Assembly: GCA_964023275.1 (NCBI GenBank)
Contig: OZ029920.1
Coordinates: forward strand, 3,773,438-3,837,437
Direction: 5' to 3'
Source: Norana najaformis
Lineage: Eukaryota > Annelida > Clitellata > Crassiclitellata > Hormogastridae
Length of the DNA: 64,000 nucleotides
The notes under the pieces are model-generated. The model saw only the letters and a program-made list of their open reading frames with translations, was not told the origin of the DNA and made no database searches. Both the position numbers and the translations under genes were made by a program. Below are positions 32,480 to 43,914 of the stretch, one piece after another (position 1 is the first letter of the stretch; each line of letters begins with the position of its first letter).

Positions 32480-35400
32480 ATGAATCGGAAGCTGTATTTG
32501 CTGTTCGGCCTTTTGGCCATTTTGAAAGGTTAGGCAGATTTGAGTTAGGTATAAAATTTATGAAAATCCTATACTTATAAGAAGCTTTATTAGAATTAAA
32601 AATTTGGCTGCAATTTTATTAATGAGACAAAACCCACTGTTTTCGAAACATATTTTCTATTCTGACACCGGTTAAGATTTCGCAATAATACTAACGGATA
32701 TTGAAGCGAATGAAAGAGAATTTTTGATCAGGTCCCAGTCTTTAGGTAAGTTAACACATAGTTCTCAAAATTGCGCTACACATGTTCGGCGGCCATGATG
32801 TGGCCGTGTTTTCGCCGCTTGTCATTTCGGCTTAAATTTCGTCTTAACACTGCTTGCTAAATGACGGAATTTTTGTTCTTAATGACACTTAACACCATTT
32901 AAGTTAGCGCAAGAAGCGCCTTTGTGAGGCACTTAAAAGGCGCTATATCAAGTTAATACAAACATACATACATACGGTCACTGAATAAAATATCCCCTAT
33001 CCCTAAATGAGACGTAGGGGATTACGACCTTACCGGACATTACCTCATATCCTTTCCTTTAGGTCATTGAGCCAGCAATAGACAAAAACCAAGGTCGAAG
33101 GACTTAACGTTTACTTCCCAGCTTACACTGATAACAAATTCTACTGCTTGGTGACACAGGCACGGTGTCCGCAGACAGCTTGCCCAGGTTCGTTACACGG
33201 AGTCGAAACCGCAACCGCATGATCATTGACCAAACGCGTTACAGATAGACCACCGTACCGCACATAATCTGTCATTTTCCCAAACCAAAATAGATATTAT
33301 TCCTCGTAGCTGTAGTCATAGATTGAAGTGTTAGAACTCGGCTCTTTGCATGACTTTATCTGTACTATTGTGTAGCGCATTTTTGAGAACTCTTAAAAGC
33401 TGTGAACATGGTTGTCAAAAAGAACTGAAAAGGTGCATCTTAACATGAAAAGAGCAGGTAATTTGAACTGAGCCAGATGAAACAGTTCATGCGTGTAACC
33501 TTCACGTATTGTACATAATTAAGGTGGCCCTAAGGAAGAACTGAACTCTCTTCAGCGATTTCTGATCGAAATCGTCAACTCGAGATTTCTATACCGCCCA
33601 AAGAAAGCTAAGTCGCGGGATCCGAATGACATACAGGCACTTGATGAAATCGAAATCGTTAGATATGCAAGGCCACCGGTTCCGGTGAAGATCCAAGGAT
33701 CAGGCAGGTAGACAGCCAAGCAGACACGGTGGGTGATTGTTAGAATTGGAGCAAGAGAGGTAAGAGGAAGAGGAGGAATCGAGATTAGTGGATGAGACGT
33801 GTTTTCAGTTTTTGAGCGAAAGACCTGAGCTGAGATTTCAGAAGGTGCAGTGCCCGCATATTCAACAATGACGACTAGCAGCTTTGAGAAAAAGACACCG
33901 AATACCTGGAAAAATACAAAAGAGTGCTCTAAACTTGTCATATGCCACTTGAAGAAAAAGTTCACCTCTGGAGTTTCTTTCTTCAGAAATAAAACGAAAT
34001 AAATGTGATCTTATTGGGAGCTTCACAATTTTACATGAACTCGACAACATAGATTAGCAAACCTTCTTCCAGTGGACAGCCATTGGACAGCTAAGAGGAT
34101 GCAGTCGGAAACTTCAACAGAAAAGAAAATGCAAATATAAATTCAAATGCTCCTGTCTTTCTACAGCCACCGTAAAGCCTCGAATTTTTCATCGAAGGTT
34201 AATCTGCTCGGCTCGTAACGCGAAGAGTATGGATTACAGCCTTCAGTGTGGCGCTTACTGTGTAGGTACCTTGAGCAAGTAGGCCCTACATTGCTCACAA
34301 TCGCTCAGCTCCACTGATTGATGGTTAGTCAGACAGAAGGGCTTCATAAATGCGGAAATAATAATAGAAAATTCTTTCAGCCAGAGAACTGTGGATCACT
34401 GGAACCGACAACCAGAATAGATAATACCTGCATTGAGCATTTTAAAACTAAGACTGGACAGTTGGAAAGAGAGTTATACGCACTAGAAGCTCATGTTCAC
34501 ATAGCTTTCCTAGCCTATTAACTATACTATAACGGGGCTGATCTACATAAGACGTCGTTAAACTGTGGATAATAATTATTAAAGGAAGTCCGCAGCCGAT
34601 GTGTAAATTCTGTATATGTTTTGGATTCAACCAGTTAGGGCTAATTGTAAGATGAAGATTGTTTTCGTTGGAGCCTAAATAGCACAGCACAATCGCATAT
34701 TTATAGGCGGTTGTATTTGCAATTGTATTTGTAATTAGTAATTTCTAAAGTGCCGGTGTCGCATCAGAGCCAAGCCGCCCTCAGAAGGTCAGCTCACAAG
34801 ACTGAGAAGAGGCAGCCTACGTTTTAAGATGAGAACCAAATTACACAAACGATTTAGCAGAACGAGCGCATATAGGAACAGAGTTTCAAAATTTAGGTCC
34901 GCATCCGATTGAGCTAGCTCACCAAGAACAGTTTTAGTCTTAGGTATGCCCAGAGAAAGACAACCAGATGTTTTGTTAAATAATGATTAGTCTGGGAAAT
35001 GAGAACTGATTTTAGAATTGTTCTTGGCCATACACTAATTCAATGCTTTATGAACTATAAGCCCCAATTTAAAATAATTCTTTGCTGAACAGGAAGCTAA
35101 TGCAGAGATACAAGTGCAGAAGTCATATGCTCATATTTTGACGTAATAAAAGAGGTTTAAAGGTGTCTAATCGTATTCTAATATTATTAACATATTCGAA
35201 TGTTTAACGCCATCTTATGCCTGCCAGGGCCTTTGAATCGAACCTCTCCTCAGGTATAGGTTAGTGCAGTTTATGTGAAATTCCAGCGACTGAACGAAAA
35301 TGAGACATATATAGCCAAGGAATTTTGAACTTTTTGGAATTTCTGCATGTTTGTGTGATACCAACAAAAATCGAGTGTGAGGGGGAATCGTCAGTTTTAG

Positions 35401-36252
35401 TCTAAACCGCAAGAATCGAACCTCAGGTTCAAGAATGGTAAGCCGTAAAAACCTCGAATTATCATTTGATTTATAATTTTTCCTGACGTATGAGTGATCG
35501 CAGAAATATAAAATGTTCGTTAGGAATACATAAATTTCTGCAAAATCAGGCCAATACTATCTGAAAGACTACTTTTGCATTGGGCCATTAATTATTTCTT
35601 TATAGACTGAAGAACTAGTGAATCCGAAACCCAGGTAGAGAGAAGTGTTGGCGAACATCTTTCACATGGTCGTTGCACAGATTCTGCTGTTTCGTAATTT
35701 TATGCCAATGGCTATGTTATGTTCTATTGTCATTCGTCGCAATTCCATGTTTACATGTTTTGATTTTCAGCTGGCTTCGGCGATGAACCTCAACCGGTAG
35801 ACCCATGGGTTGAATACCCGTTTCCGGACATGCTTATCGTGCCACCCACAGTGCCGCCTGTGAAGGAACCTGTGGAGCCACCTGCGGAGCCTCCTGTGGA
35901 GCCACCTGTGGAGCCGCCTGTGGAGCCGCCTGTGGAGCCTCCTGTGGAGCCGCCTGTGGAGCCTCCTGTGGAGCCGCCTGTGGAGCCGCCTGTGGAGCTG
36001 CCTGTGGAGCCGCCTGTGGAGTCACCTGTGGAGCCACCTGTGGAGCCACCTGTGGAGCCGCCTGTGGAGCCGCCTGTGGAGCCACCTGTTGAGCCACATG
36101 TGGAGCCTCCTGTGGAGCCACCTGTTGAGCCTCCTGTGGAGCCACCTGTGGAACCGCCTGTGGAGCCGCCTGTGCAGCCACCTGTGGGGCCGCCGGTTGT
36201 GGAACAGCAAAAACACCCCAAAAAGCCGAAAGTTGTCAGTTCAAATGAATAA
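32480..36252 (+). CDS. Secreted Pro-rich repeat protein, family copy D (EPPV repeats)
   Basis: Exon 1 (32480-32528) encodes MNRKLYLLFGLLAILK, identical in protein to copy B, with donor GTTAGG. Exon 2 (35771-36252) follows TTTTGATTTTCAG. The join gives AGFGDEPQP, a short linker (VDPWVEYPFPDMLIVPP), then about 27 tandem tetrapeptides, mostly EPPV with ELPV, ESPV, EPHV, QPPV and GPPV variants, and a basic/polar tail, KHPKKPKVVSSNE. Total is about 176 aa with no Cys. The DNA repeat unit is 12 bp. AATAAA (36248-36253) overlaps the stop. The intron is 3.2 kb. A rigid, acidic, extended polyproline-like chain is expected from the repeat; a role in matrix, mucus, adhesion or defence is possible but nothing here decides it. 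The open frame through the whole array favours a live gene. Confidence 0.65.
33005..33270 (-). mobile_element. tRNA-derived SINE in copy D intron
   Basis: Nearly identical to the copy at 16340-16605, same orientation relative to the gene. Shared flanks show that it was inherited by segmental duplication and not inserted independently. Confidence 0.6.
33790..35310 (+). repeat. Copy D intron: CR1-like 3' fragment and gamma repeat
   Basis: 33790-34150 matches the LINE 3' end at 17130-17460. 34200-35140 matches the introns of A and B. 35140-35310 is a gamma repeat (GTTTAACGCCATCTTATG) that the other introns lack at this place. No coding sequence is seen. Confidence 0.5.
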
Positions 36253-36925
36253 ACCGGTTATCCTTCAACAATGACGAATCCAAAACGCCGAAACTTTGTC
36301 CAACAACGTGCAGAAACACGAATGCTAACATCAACTTGAAATTTATTCCTAGCTTTAGACAGCATGATTTTCTTGATTCTTCCGAACTTCTTAGAAACGA
36401 GGCTTAATTTGACAAGATCGTGTGACGAACTCTAATGTTTCATTTCCTCACATAAAACTCATGACAACATGTAAACAATTTTCAAACTTCTAACTATGCT
36501 AATCTTTCTCTCTGGAGTTTAACTCATCAAGCATAATGAAAACCTACGTGTTTGTTTATCTTTTTGAGTAAAGTCCATATATGCAGAGGTTCTTTTATGG
36601 TTTTAATATCTCGGTGTAAGTAACACTTTGTGGCCCATCCAGACTTGGGCCTCATGTGATGTAACCAAGGTGTTGAAAGACCCAAAGTACTTGTCGCCAT
36701 TATTATGAATTATGTAGCTAGTACATTACAGTGTATTAGCTGTTAACATCTAATACACCGATGTTAAACGCGCCTCTGCTTATTTCTGCATTGCAGGAAT
36801 CGTCGTCACCTTCTTCTGTTGATCCAAAATGAAGAATGATATAATTTACAAATGCAGCACAACTAATTGGAAGGCTAAGGGATGTCCCCCATATGGGTCA
36901 AAAGTCCCATTTAATTAGGTCTAAT
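36253..36925 (+). repeat. 3' flank of copy D
   Basis: Homologous to 19980-20690 and to the complement of 200-874. It includes a possible short 3' exon after TTTCTGCATTGCAG at 36798 and the broken version of the antisense frame. Confidence 0.55.
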
Positions 36926-37971
36926 ACGGGCAAAAATAGTTTCAACATTTAGTTCAACAGCTCAAAAATTTAGATCTAGATTTAGAGGTCAACAATGTCG
37001 AGAAGTAAAAGGTCCGAGCAATGTGACCTCAGCTCTGCGTGCAGCCATCAGAATGTCAGAAAGTAGCTTAAGCATATCAGACTCGATTGAACAGCCATGT
37101 CATTTAAGCAGAGGAATTTAAAGGTCTCTGTTCTTGAGGCACAAGATCTTATAATTCACCACGATACTTCTGGACAACCCCTCTGATTGGACTTGGCACT
37201 CATAAAAAAGCTGAAGCCCTACGCCTATCTTTCTAGTAGCGTTTATAGCGTTTATAGTAGAGTTTGGGTTTCCATCACAATTATGTTTCAGTCAATTGTA
37301 AATTTATTTTTTCTTTCGGTTTCAATTAGTTGCAAATATAATTTACCAATACCAATACTATGTTGTCAGAGTGAGGAGATTATAATGGATTTGAAACATT
37401 CTTAACTATTAGGCAATTTGAGTTAATTCGCTGCCCCTTTCAGTTCGTTCTGTCAATTCTTTGATGTTATTCAGGTTTAAACTAAAAACTTATCTGTTTC
37501 AACTTGCTTACCCACCGTAGCCTGGCTTCTGGTTTCTCACACCTATCGAAATTTGACCGGGCTTCTCCAACGGATTATGATTTTTTGAAGCGACCATCGA
37601 TGAATGTACTGAACTGTGCTGAGACCCAGTTCATCTGGCTTGGTGGTCATGCTCAGCTTGCTAAGATTGATTTATCATCCTTACGCCAAAGGTTTCCGGA
37701 CATCCTATTCTGTTCCAAAGTCCGTGATCTTGGGGTTGTCCTGGACCGGGAAGCATATAAGCATTTCATACCCGATTTCAGATATGAATAGGCCTAATGT
37801 ATCGCAAATAATGTCATGTAATTGAAATTACAATTTTTGCTTCTTGAATTTATCAAAGGTAAAATTTATTTAGCCAAATTGGAAGTTTTATTTACATGTA
37901 ATTTATAGCGTTGATATTATAGACATTATATAATTAGGCATGAAGCGTTTCAAATACAATGTGGGACTGTG

Positions 37972-38045
37972 TTGCACTAGATAAGGGACTGGGTAGCGTC
38001 TGACTATGGAACAGAAGATTCCAGGTTCGACTCCAGCAGGGTTCA
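37972..38045 (+). repeat. tRNA-Arg-like sequence (SINE head or tRNA pseudogene)
   Basis: GCGTCTGACTATGGAACAGA followed by AGATTCCAGGTTCGACTCC closely follows the anticodon arm, variable region and T arm of eukaryotic tRNA-Arg. The T arm and box B (GGTTCGACTCC) are intact. The acceptor and D arms are degenerate and the anticodon loop is changed, so it should not work as a tRNA. Confidence 0.55.
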
Positions 38046-38079
38046 ATTTTTGTTCATTGCATTGTTTCTGCTCAGTCTT

Positions 38080-39404
38080 CTTCCGTGAGTAATAATGAGA
38101 AGGAAATTACGCTTGTTTGGACATATATGCAGGAGGGATGACAGTAGAAAAATAAAAAGCGTGATGATGGGAATTATGGACGGAAATGGGAGACGAGGAA
38201 GACCTTTTGGCCTTCCTCAGGGTTCTGTTCTGGCCCCTCTCCTCTACATTCTGTACACTGCCGACCTGGCACGGGTCCTCCTTCCCATGGGTGTTGCTGT
38301 CCATCAGTATGCAGACGACACTCAGGCCTTCGTTCATGGCCCAGCGGAAGCGGCTTCCTCTCTGGTTGAGAGTATTCTTGACGCAACATCTGCCCTTGGT
38401 CTCTGGATGTCCTCTAATCGCCTCCGTTTGAACTCTGCTAAGACCCAGTTCATCTGGCTTGGTGGTCGTGCTCAGCTGGCAAAGATTGATTCATCATCCT
38501 TACGCCAGAGGTTTCCGGACATAATATTCTGTTCCAAAGTCCGTGATCTTGGGGTTGTTCTGGACCGGGAACTCTCCTTGACCGATCATGTTAACAATGT
38601 CTCCCGCTCATGCTTTTACCACCTTCGTCAGCTTCGTACCATCCGCCGCTCCCTCTCCGTTCATGCCGTTACTACTCTAATTCATGCCCTTATCTGCACT
38701 AGGGTGGACTTTGGTAACGCTATCTTTGCTGGACTCTCACTTGCCAATATTTCCAAGCTTCAATCTGTTCTCAATGCTTCTGCCCGTCTTATTGGAGGCG
38801 TCCCCAGGTATGGCCATATAACTTCCTTTATACGGGACACTCTACACTGGCTTCCCATTCAGCAGCGTATCCAGTTCAAGATCCTAACGCTTATGCGTAA
38901 TTGTCTTGTTGGCTCTGCTCCATCATATCTTAGGGACTTCTGCATTTCGGTCTCTTTGGTTCCAGGCCGTAGCACTCTCCGGTCGGCCTCCCTTGGACTT
39001 CTGACTGTCCCTCGTATGCGCACTGCTACAGCGCAGTCTAGAAGCTTTGCCTATGTTGGACCCAATAGCTGGAATCGCCTTTCCCGAGAGCTCCGGCTAG
39101 TATTCCTCAGTTTGTCTCTTCCGCAGTTTCGCAAGCGCCTGAAGTCTGTATTATTTGCCAGTGGTCTCACTGGTTCGGGTCGGGAGCGCTTCTGATGAGT
39201 CTATTCTTGAAGTGGCGCTTTATAAATGTCAGATTACAATTACAATTACAATTACAATTACAATAGGGAGTGGACAGATGATATAAGGGATTGGTGTAAG
39301 CAAGACTTGCACGCCTTGATAAGAACAGCACAAGATCGGGAACTGTGCAGACAAGTGACAATGCATGCAGTGGACACCTACGGGCTCTTGGCCCATGGAT
39401 CATG
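38080..39404 (+). mobile_element. LINE ORF2 C-terminus split by another LINE
   Basis: 38095-38205 encodes LRLFGHICRRDD and GRRGRP. The frame resumes at 39264 with REWTDDIRDWCKQDL, AQDRELCRQ and a stop near 39405, followed by (ATG)n. These are consecutive parts of one ORF2 C-terminal region, separated by the inserted LINE at 38206-39263. Confidence 0.65.
38206..39263 (+). mobile_element. 5'-truncated LINE with intact RT C-terminal half
   Basis: Starts at GLPQGSVLAPLLY (RT motif 4) and includes the catalytic YADD box in VHQYADDTQAF (38303-38335). It runs through the thumb (LGVVLDRELSLTDHVN, YHLRQLRTIRRSLS, SRLDY-equivalent TRVDFGNAIF) to a stop at 39195 without interruption. Then follow a 3' UTR and a (TTACAA)n tail (39232-39263). 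The outer open frame accidentally fuses to it. It is a CR1/L2-group RT by motif; a young insertion judging by its intactness. Confidence 0.7.
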
Positions 39405-40289
39405 ATGATGATGATGATGCATTTTTTCTAAATCTTCTTCCCTTTAGCACACGAACTTTGACAATTAAATACAACGCTTTAATTTTTTTCTGCATTTCTT
39501 AAATATTCTGCACAGCCTGTACACTACGGAAAGCTCATTAATACATTAACGTAATTTCAACAAATTTATTCAGTCTTTCCAAACCTTACACAAGTTCTCA
39601 TACCGCATAGAAATCTGTTTCTAAGAAGCAAAACTCATTTCAATTAGGCCAAAGGACATCATTTACGATACATTCATTTTAAAACATAAAGTCTAGAATC
39701 AAAGACCAGTATTACACTAGAAATTCCACGGTCTCAAATCAACAGCCGTGACGGCATTACTTATGAATATTTATTATCAGACCCTAGCATCGAATCCACA
39801 CCAGATTTCATTACTCATGAATATTCATATCTGAAACCGGGTATGAAATGGTGTCACGGTTTACGTGAGACGGTGAATTATACCCTAGGCCTAACTAGCC
39901 AGGGAGGTTGTGACTAGTGGCGAGATAAAAAATATTTCAGTGACCACAACACAGATAGTTATACACATATTAACAAACTCATCAACATATATACACACTA
40001 GAGTTAAATTTACAGTACGTCTTTATATATTTCAACACCCCCACGATGGCCGTGCCCTTCCCAGATACCCCCAACTCCAAATGGTTAAAACTCACGGTTC
40101 CGTGGTGGGGTGAGTCCTGAGCGGAGCGAGGCGACAGTTTCTTTGTCCTGCGTTTTCACCAACCGTTTCATGACTCTCTCCACGTAGACGGGTGAAAGAA
40201 CAGGCCTGTCCTTGACACGTCCTTGCCACCGGCGGCGTCCTGAATCGAACGACCAAACGTCCTTCAGCGACAACTGACCTCGTACTTCG

Positions 40290-40510
40290 ACGAAGTCTCA
40301 TTCGTTCTGCAACGTCTCTTTCTTCTGCGTATCTTTCGTTCGTTCTTGACGGACGACACGTTCTTCTGCGAAGACTCTTTCGTTCCCCGACCGGACGACT
40401 CGTTCTTCTGCGAAGACTCTTTCGTTCCCCGACCGGACGACTCGTTCTTCTGCGAAGACTCTTTCGTTCCCCGACGTTTCGTTCTTCTCCGAAGACTGAA
40501 CTGAACTCAA
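40290..40510 (-). repeat. 42-bp minisatellite
   Basis: Three near-perfect copies of a 42-bp unit beginning TCGTTCTTCTGCGAAGACTC (40362-40475), with degenerate copies on both sides. The unit is a multiple of three, so long frames on the minus strand (GNERVFAEERVVRS repeats) stay open; I see no sign that they are coding. Confidence 0.7.
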
Positions 40511-42728
40511 CTGAACTCCTTTGTTCGCACACCTCGTCTTTATCGTCCTCTCTTCGTAGGTGGACGTCATGCCCATCCCATGACCCCTCTGGACCCCACG
40601 ACCATTAATCGACCATCGACATGTATTTATATTTATAGTCTAGTCACTTATACAGTAGGCCCTAAGTATTATTATCAATAGATAGTTCGTCTGTAAATCA
40701 GGGCAATTCGTGACAAATGGTAATATGCGACCGGGAACTCTCCTTGACCGATCATGTTAACAGTGTCTCCAGCTCATGCTTTTACCACCTTCGTCAGCTT
40801 CGTACCATCCGCCGCTCCCTCTCCGTTCATGCCGCTACTAGGGACCTACTCTAATTCATGCCCTTATCTGCACCAGGGTGGACTTTGGTAACGCTGTCTT
40901 TGCTGGACTCTCACTTGCCAATATTTCCAAGCTTCAGTCTGTTCTCAACGCTGCTGCCCGTTTTACTGGAGGCGTCCCCAGGTATGGCCATATAACTTAT
41001 TTTATGCGGGACACCCTGCACTGGCTTCCCATTCAGCAGCATATCCAGTTCAAGATCCTAACGCTTATGCGTAAGGGTTTAATAGCTGGAATCGCCTTTC
41101 CCGAGAGCTCCGGCTTGAGTTCCTCAGTTTGTCTCTTCCGCAGTTTCGCAAGCGCCTGAAGTCTGTATTATTTGACAGTGGTTTCATTGTTTCGGGTCGG
41201 GAGCGCCGCTGATGAGTCTATTCTTGAAGTGGCGCTGTATAAATGTCAGATTACAATTACAACTACAATCGACTGATGCCTTGCGCATTATGATAACCGC
41301 GCTATAGAAGTAAACTGGATTAGATAAGATTAGATTGAGTTTAATTGCATCAGATTACGGCATGTTTCGCATGATGGCTCAATCATTAAGCTTACTCATA
41401 TTGATGTAAATCTTGAGACTGCACTCTTTGTCACAGCGCCCGGAATAAATTAATTGTTCCGATTAGAAGAACAAAGTCCTTTTAGCTCTGACAGGGTAGC
41501 AGAGAAGCCAGGCCTTTTGAGAATATGAAGAGAAGACAAAAGCTCCTTAACCTGTTTTTTCAAAGTATACTATAAAAAAATATTATTGGAACTTGTTGAA
41601 AATAATTAACCGACTTGCTCTGGGGCCTTTTTGGTTGCCACGGCTTTGGGATTCGCTGTCAACTTCTATTCGTCCCGTAAGTTCAAAATTTAAGACTTGT
41701 CTGTTTCAACTTGACTACCCACTGTAGCTTAATCCACTGGAATGTGATTTTGACAACGATTTCGCCTGCAGCGACTAATGATTGACGCCATATAAGTAAT
41801 TAGAATAGTTAGATTAGACTGTAGTGCAGTCTACTGAATATAAGTGAGCGTAATACCTTGTAAACAGTTTTTCTCAGATATATCTATCAAAACAAAAATA
41901 TCTTCAGTGACCAGTTGTTGTAACAGATCGTTTGTTTGAGATATTCCGAAGGAAAGAAACGTCTACGTTTGGTGACAAAAGATATTTGTTTGAAACTAAA
42001 CTGAATAAAGATCTTTCTAATACCTGCTGATATTGGTTCTCCAATAACAGTTACCACACCGAACAAGAATGGCTTATTTCAGAAATTTTAATCTCGGGCT
42101 ACCACGGTCCGTCCCTGGGGACCTTAATTGGCGAGGAGCCCATTCAAACGTACATCATTAGTGAAGGATCTCTCCCTATCATTTCGTTGAAAATGAGCAG
42201 GGTCTAACGGATGCGCTCGCTATAGAAAATAAATGTACAATAATGTCAATCATCTTTCATGATAATGATATCCAGTTTGTATCATTGACATTTCTTCAAA
42301 ATTTTTGGAATTATACAGTGTTCCATTATTTGAACACTTGGGCACAGGTGAATGTAAAGATTCTGGATATCACACGTCTCTATAAACCTCTGACTGGATT
42401 ATGTACATTGTAATTCAGTTGGGTTTGACGGACATATTCATATTATATTTATCACTCGAACTTACTATCGCTTCACTCCTTGCAATAGCTTCGCAGGTCT
42501 TTCACTCAAAACTGAAAACATCCCTCTTCCAGAAATCATATCCTCTTCTTCCCCTTATCTAACCTGCAGATCGAATTCCAAATCTCACTCACCTTTTTCG
42601 TGTGACTGCCTGCCTATGTGACTCTTGGATATTGAAATGGAAGCGAACCGTTCTTGCCTATCGATTTTGTTTTGGCTGAGCGCCTATGAATGAACCTTAG
42701 CTTTCATTGGGCGTTGTGGAAAGCTTGA

Positions 42729-42828
42729 GTTTACGATTGCAATTAAGATATTCGAATTATATATTGAATTTTAATTGTACGATAAAAATTCAAAATATAT
42801 TTCGAATATCATAATCGTAATCGTAAAC
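42729..42828. repeat. Near-perfect 48-bp inverted repeat (hairpin)
   Basis: The left arm (42729-42777) starting GTTTACGATTGCAATTAAGA pairs with the right arm (42781-42828) ending ATCATAATCGTAATCGTAAAC, with a loop of only a few bases. The arms resemble LINE hexamer tails (ATTACG), so two tail-to-tail 3' ends are a possible origin. Confidence 0.7.
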
Positions 42829-43426
42829 TACTAGTGAGCGAAGAAAGCCTTTGATTAGTTATAGGAAAATCGACATTCTGACAGTTGACATTTTTAGGCT
42901 TTTGTTTATTCTTCCCATGGTTACGGCTACGCTGGCACAGTCAAGTTGAAAAGGATAGAAAGCTGTCCAGTAACAGTGAGTAAGATTCTGATGAAGCAGC
43001 TATGAGGTTCTGTTCAATACAGGGCACAGGCTTGATGCAAAGTCACGTTCCATTGGTAGGTGAGTGGTGTACTTGAGCAAGAATGTTCATGAAGAAAGTC
43101 CAATTGGATCTTATATGCACTGCGTGTTAGCGCAGTGAAAAAGATATCTCTTCAGGCACCAGATGTAGTAATTAAATATAATCTGTTCATGGTAGTCGAT
43201 TTGTTGTGGCCAGCTTCGTATTCTGCATTGATACTAGTGTACAAAATCTTATGGCAACAAAAGCAGATGATGATGATGAAGATGATGATGACGACGACGA
43301 CGACGACGGGCCACAGAGTTTAGACCAAAGGATACGAAATTTCCACGTATGATAGAAAGTTGGTTATTTAGTAGAGTCTATAATGTGTTGATCTCTTGTG
43401 TATTGACCTGATTTCTGCTTGGTTTT

Positions 43427-43531
<105 letters not shown>

Positions 43532-43914
43532 TAGAGAGTGTCGAAAATAATCGTATATGTACTCAGTAGGTGACAGAACACATCCACTATTATTACCAAG
43601 CGGCAGGAATTATTACTGGAACGCTGAACTGCCTAGAAAGGTTACTACGAGTACCTAAGGGACGTGTTCACACGTCCGTAGCGTCGCAGCTATACAAATG
43701 AGGGACGTGTTAACACGTCCCTCGCGTCCAGCGTAAGGTAGAGTCGCTCTGGCGGCAACAAAATGTCATTAAAAACTCATAATGAATAATAATACAAAAT
43801 ACTCAGCTGTAATAAATATCTGTAAAACGTGCTTCTCCTCGACTATATTTCTATATTTATAAATTGAGGTAATTAATTAATAATTTAATATACATTAATT
43901 GAGTGTAATGCATG

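Larger units (their letters stand above)
37753..40728. mobile_element. TIR element with 9-bp target duplication (Mutator-like candidate)
   Basis: The interrupted LINE has GACCGGGAA on both sides (37744-37752 and 40729-40737). The insert starts GCATATAAGCATTT, and its other end, complemented, reads GCATATTACCATTT: 12 of 14 terminal bases match. A 9-bp duplication with TIRs fits Mutator-like elements, but no transposase is visible. Inside, CATTTCATACCCGATTTCAG (from 37762) recurs inverted at 39824-39850. Between them sit a tRNA-derived sequence and two nested LINEs. 39405-39850 and 39850-40090 otherwise show nothing I recognise. Confidence 0.5.
37608..41266 (+). mobile_element. LINE RT fragment split by a 3-kb insertion
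   Basis: A 5'-truncated CR1/L2-group LINE begins at 37608 (TQFIWLGGHAQLAKID, VRDLGVVLDRE), breaks at 37752 and continues from 40729 (LSLTDHVN, FYHLRQLRTIRRSLS, LHWLPIQQ). It ends with a (TTACAA)n tail at 41248-41266. Compared with the uninterrupted paralogue, the flanks ATCGATGAATG (left) and TCGACTGATG (right) look like the target-site duplication. Frameshifts and a deletion near 41070 make it inactive. Confidence 0.7.
36930..42770 (+). repeat. Beta spacer copy 3
   Basis: Matches 6600-8740 in the same orientation, but 37608-41266 is occupied by nested retroelements that are absent from copy 1. The uninterrupted site is at about 7255-7275. Confidence 0.6.

Noticed and set aside
35790..36221. 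Minus-strand Gly-Ser-Thr and Gln-Ala-Pro repeat frames
   Set aside because: Shadows of the EPPV repeat of copy D; a 12-bp repeat keeps several frames open. Only the plus frame continues from a spliced signal peptide.
875..36252. Homology of the secreted family to sea urchin 185/333 proteins
   Set aside because: The gene layout is similar, but the signal peptide, the large intron and the mature sequence do not resemble what I know of that family; kept only as an analogy.
38095..39195. A single 366-codon protein
   Set aside because: The frame is an accidental fusion: the first 37 codons belong to an older LINE and the rest to a younger one inserted in it.
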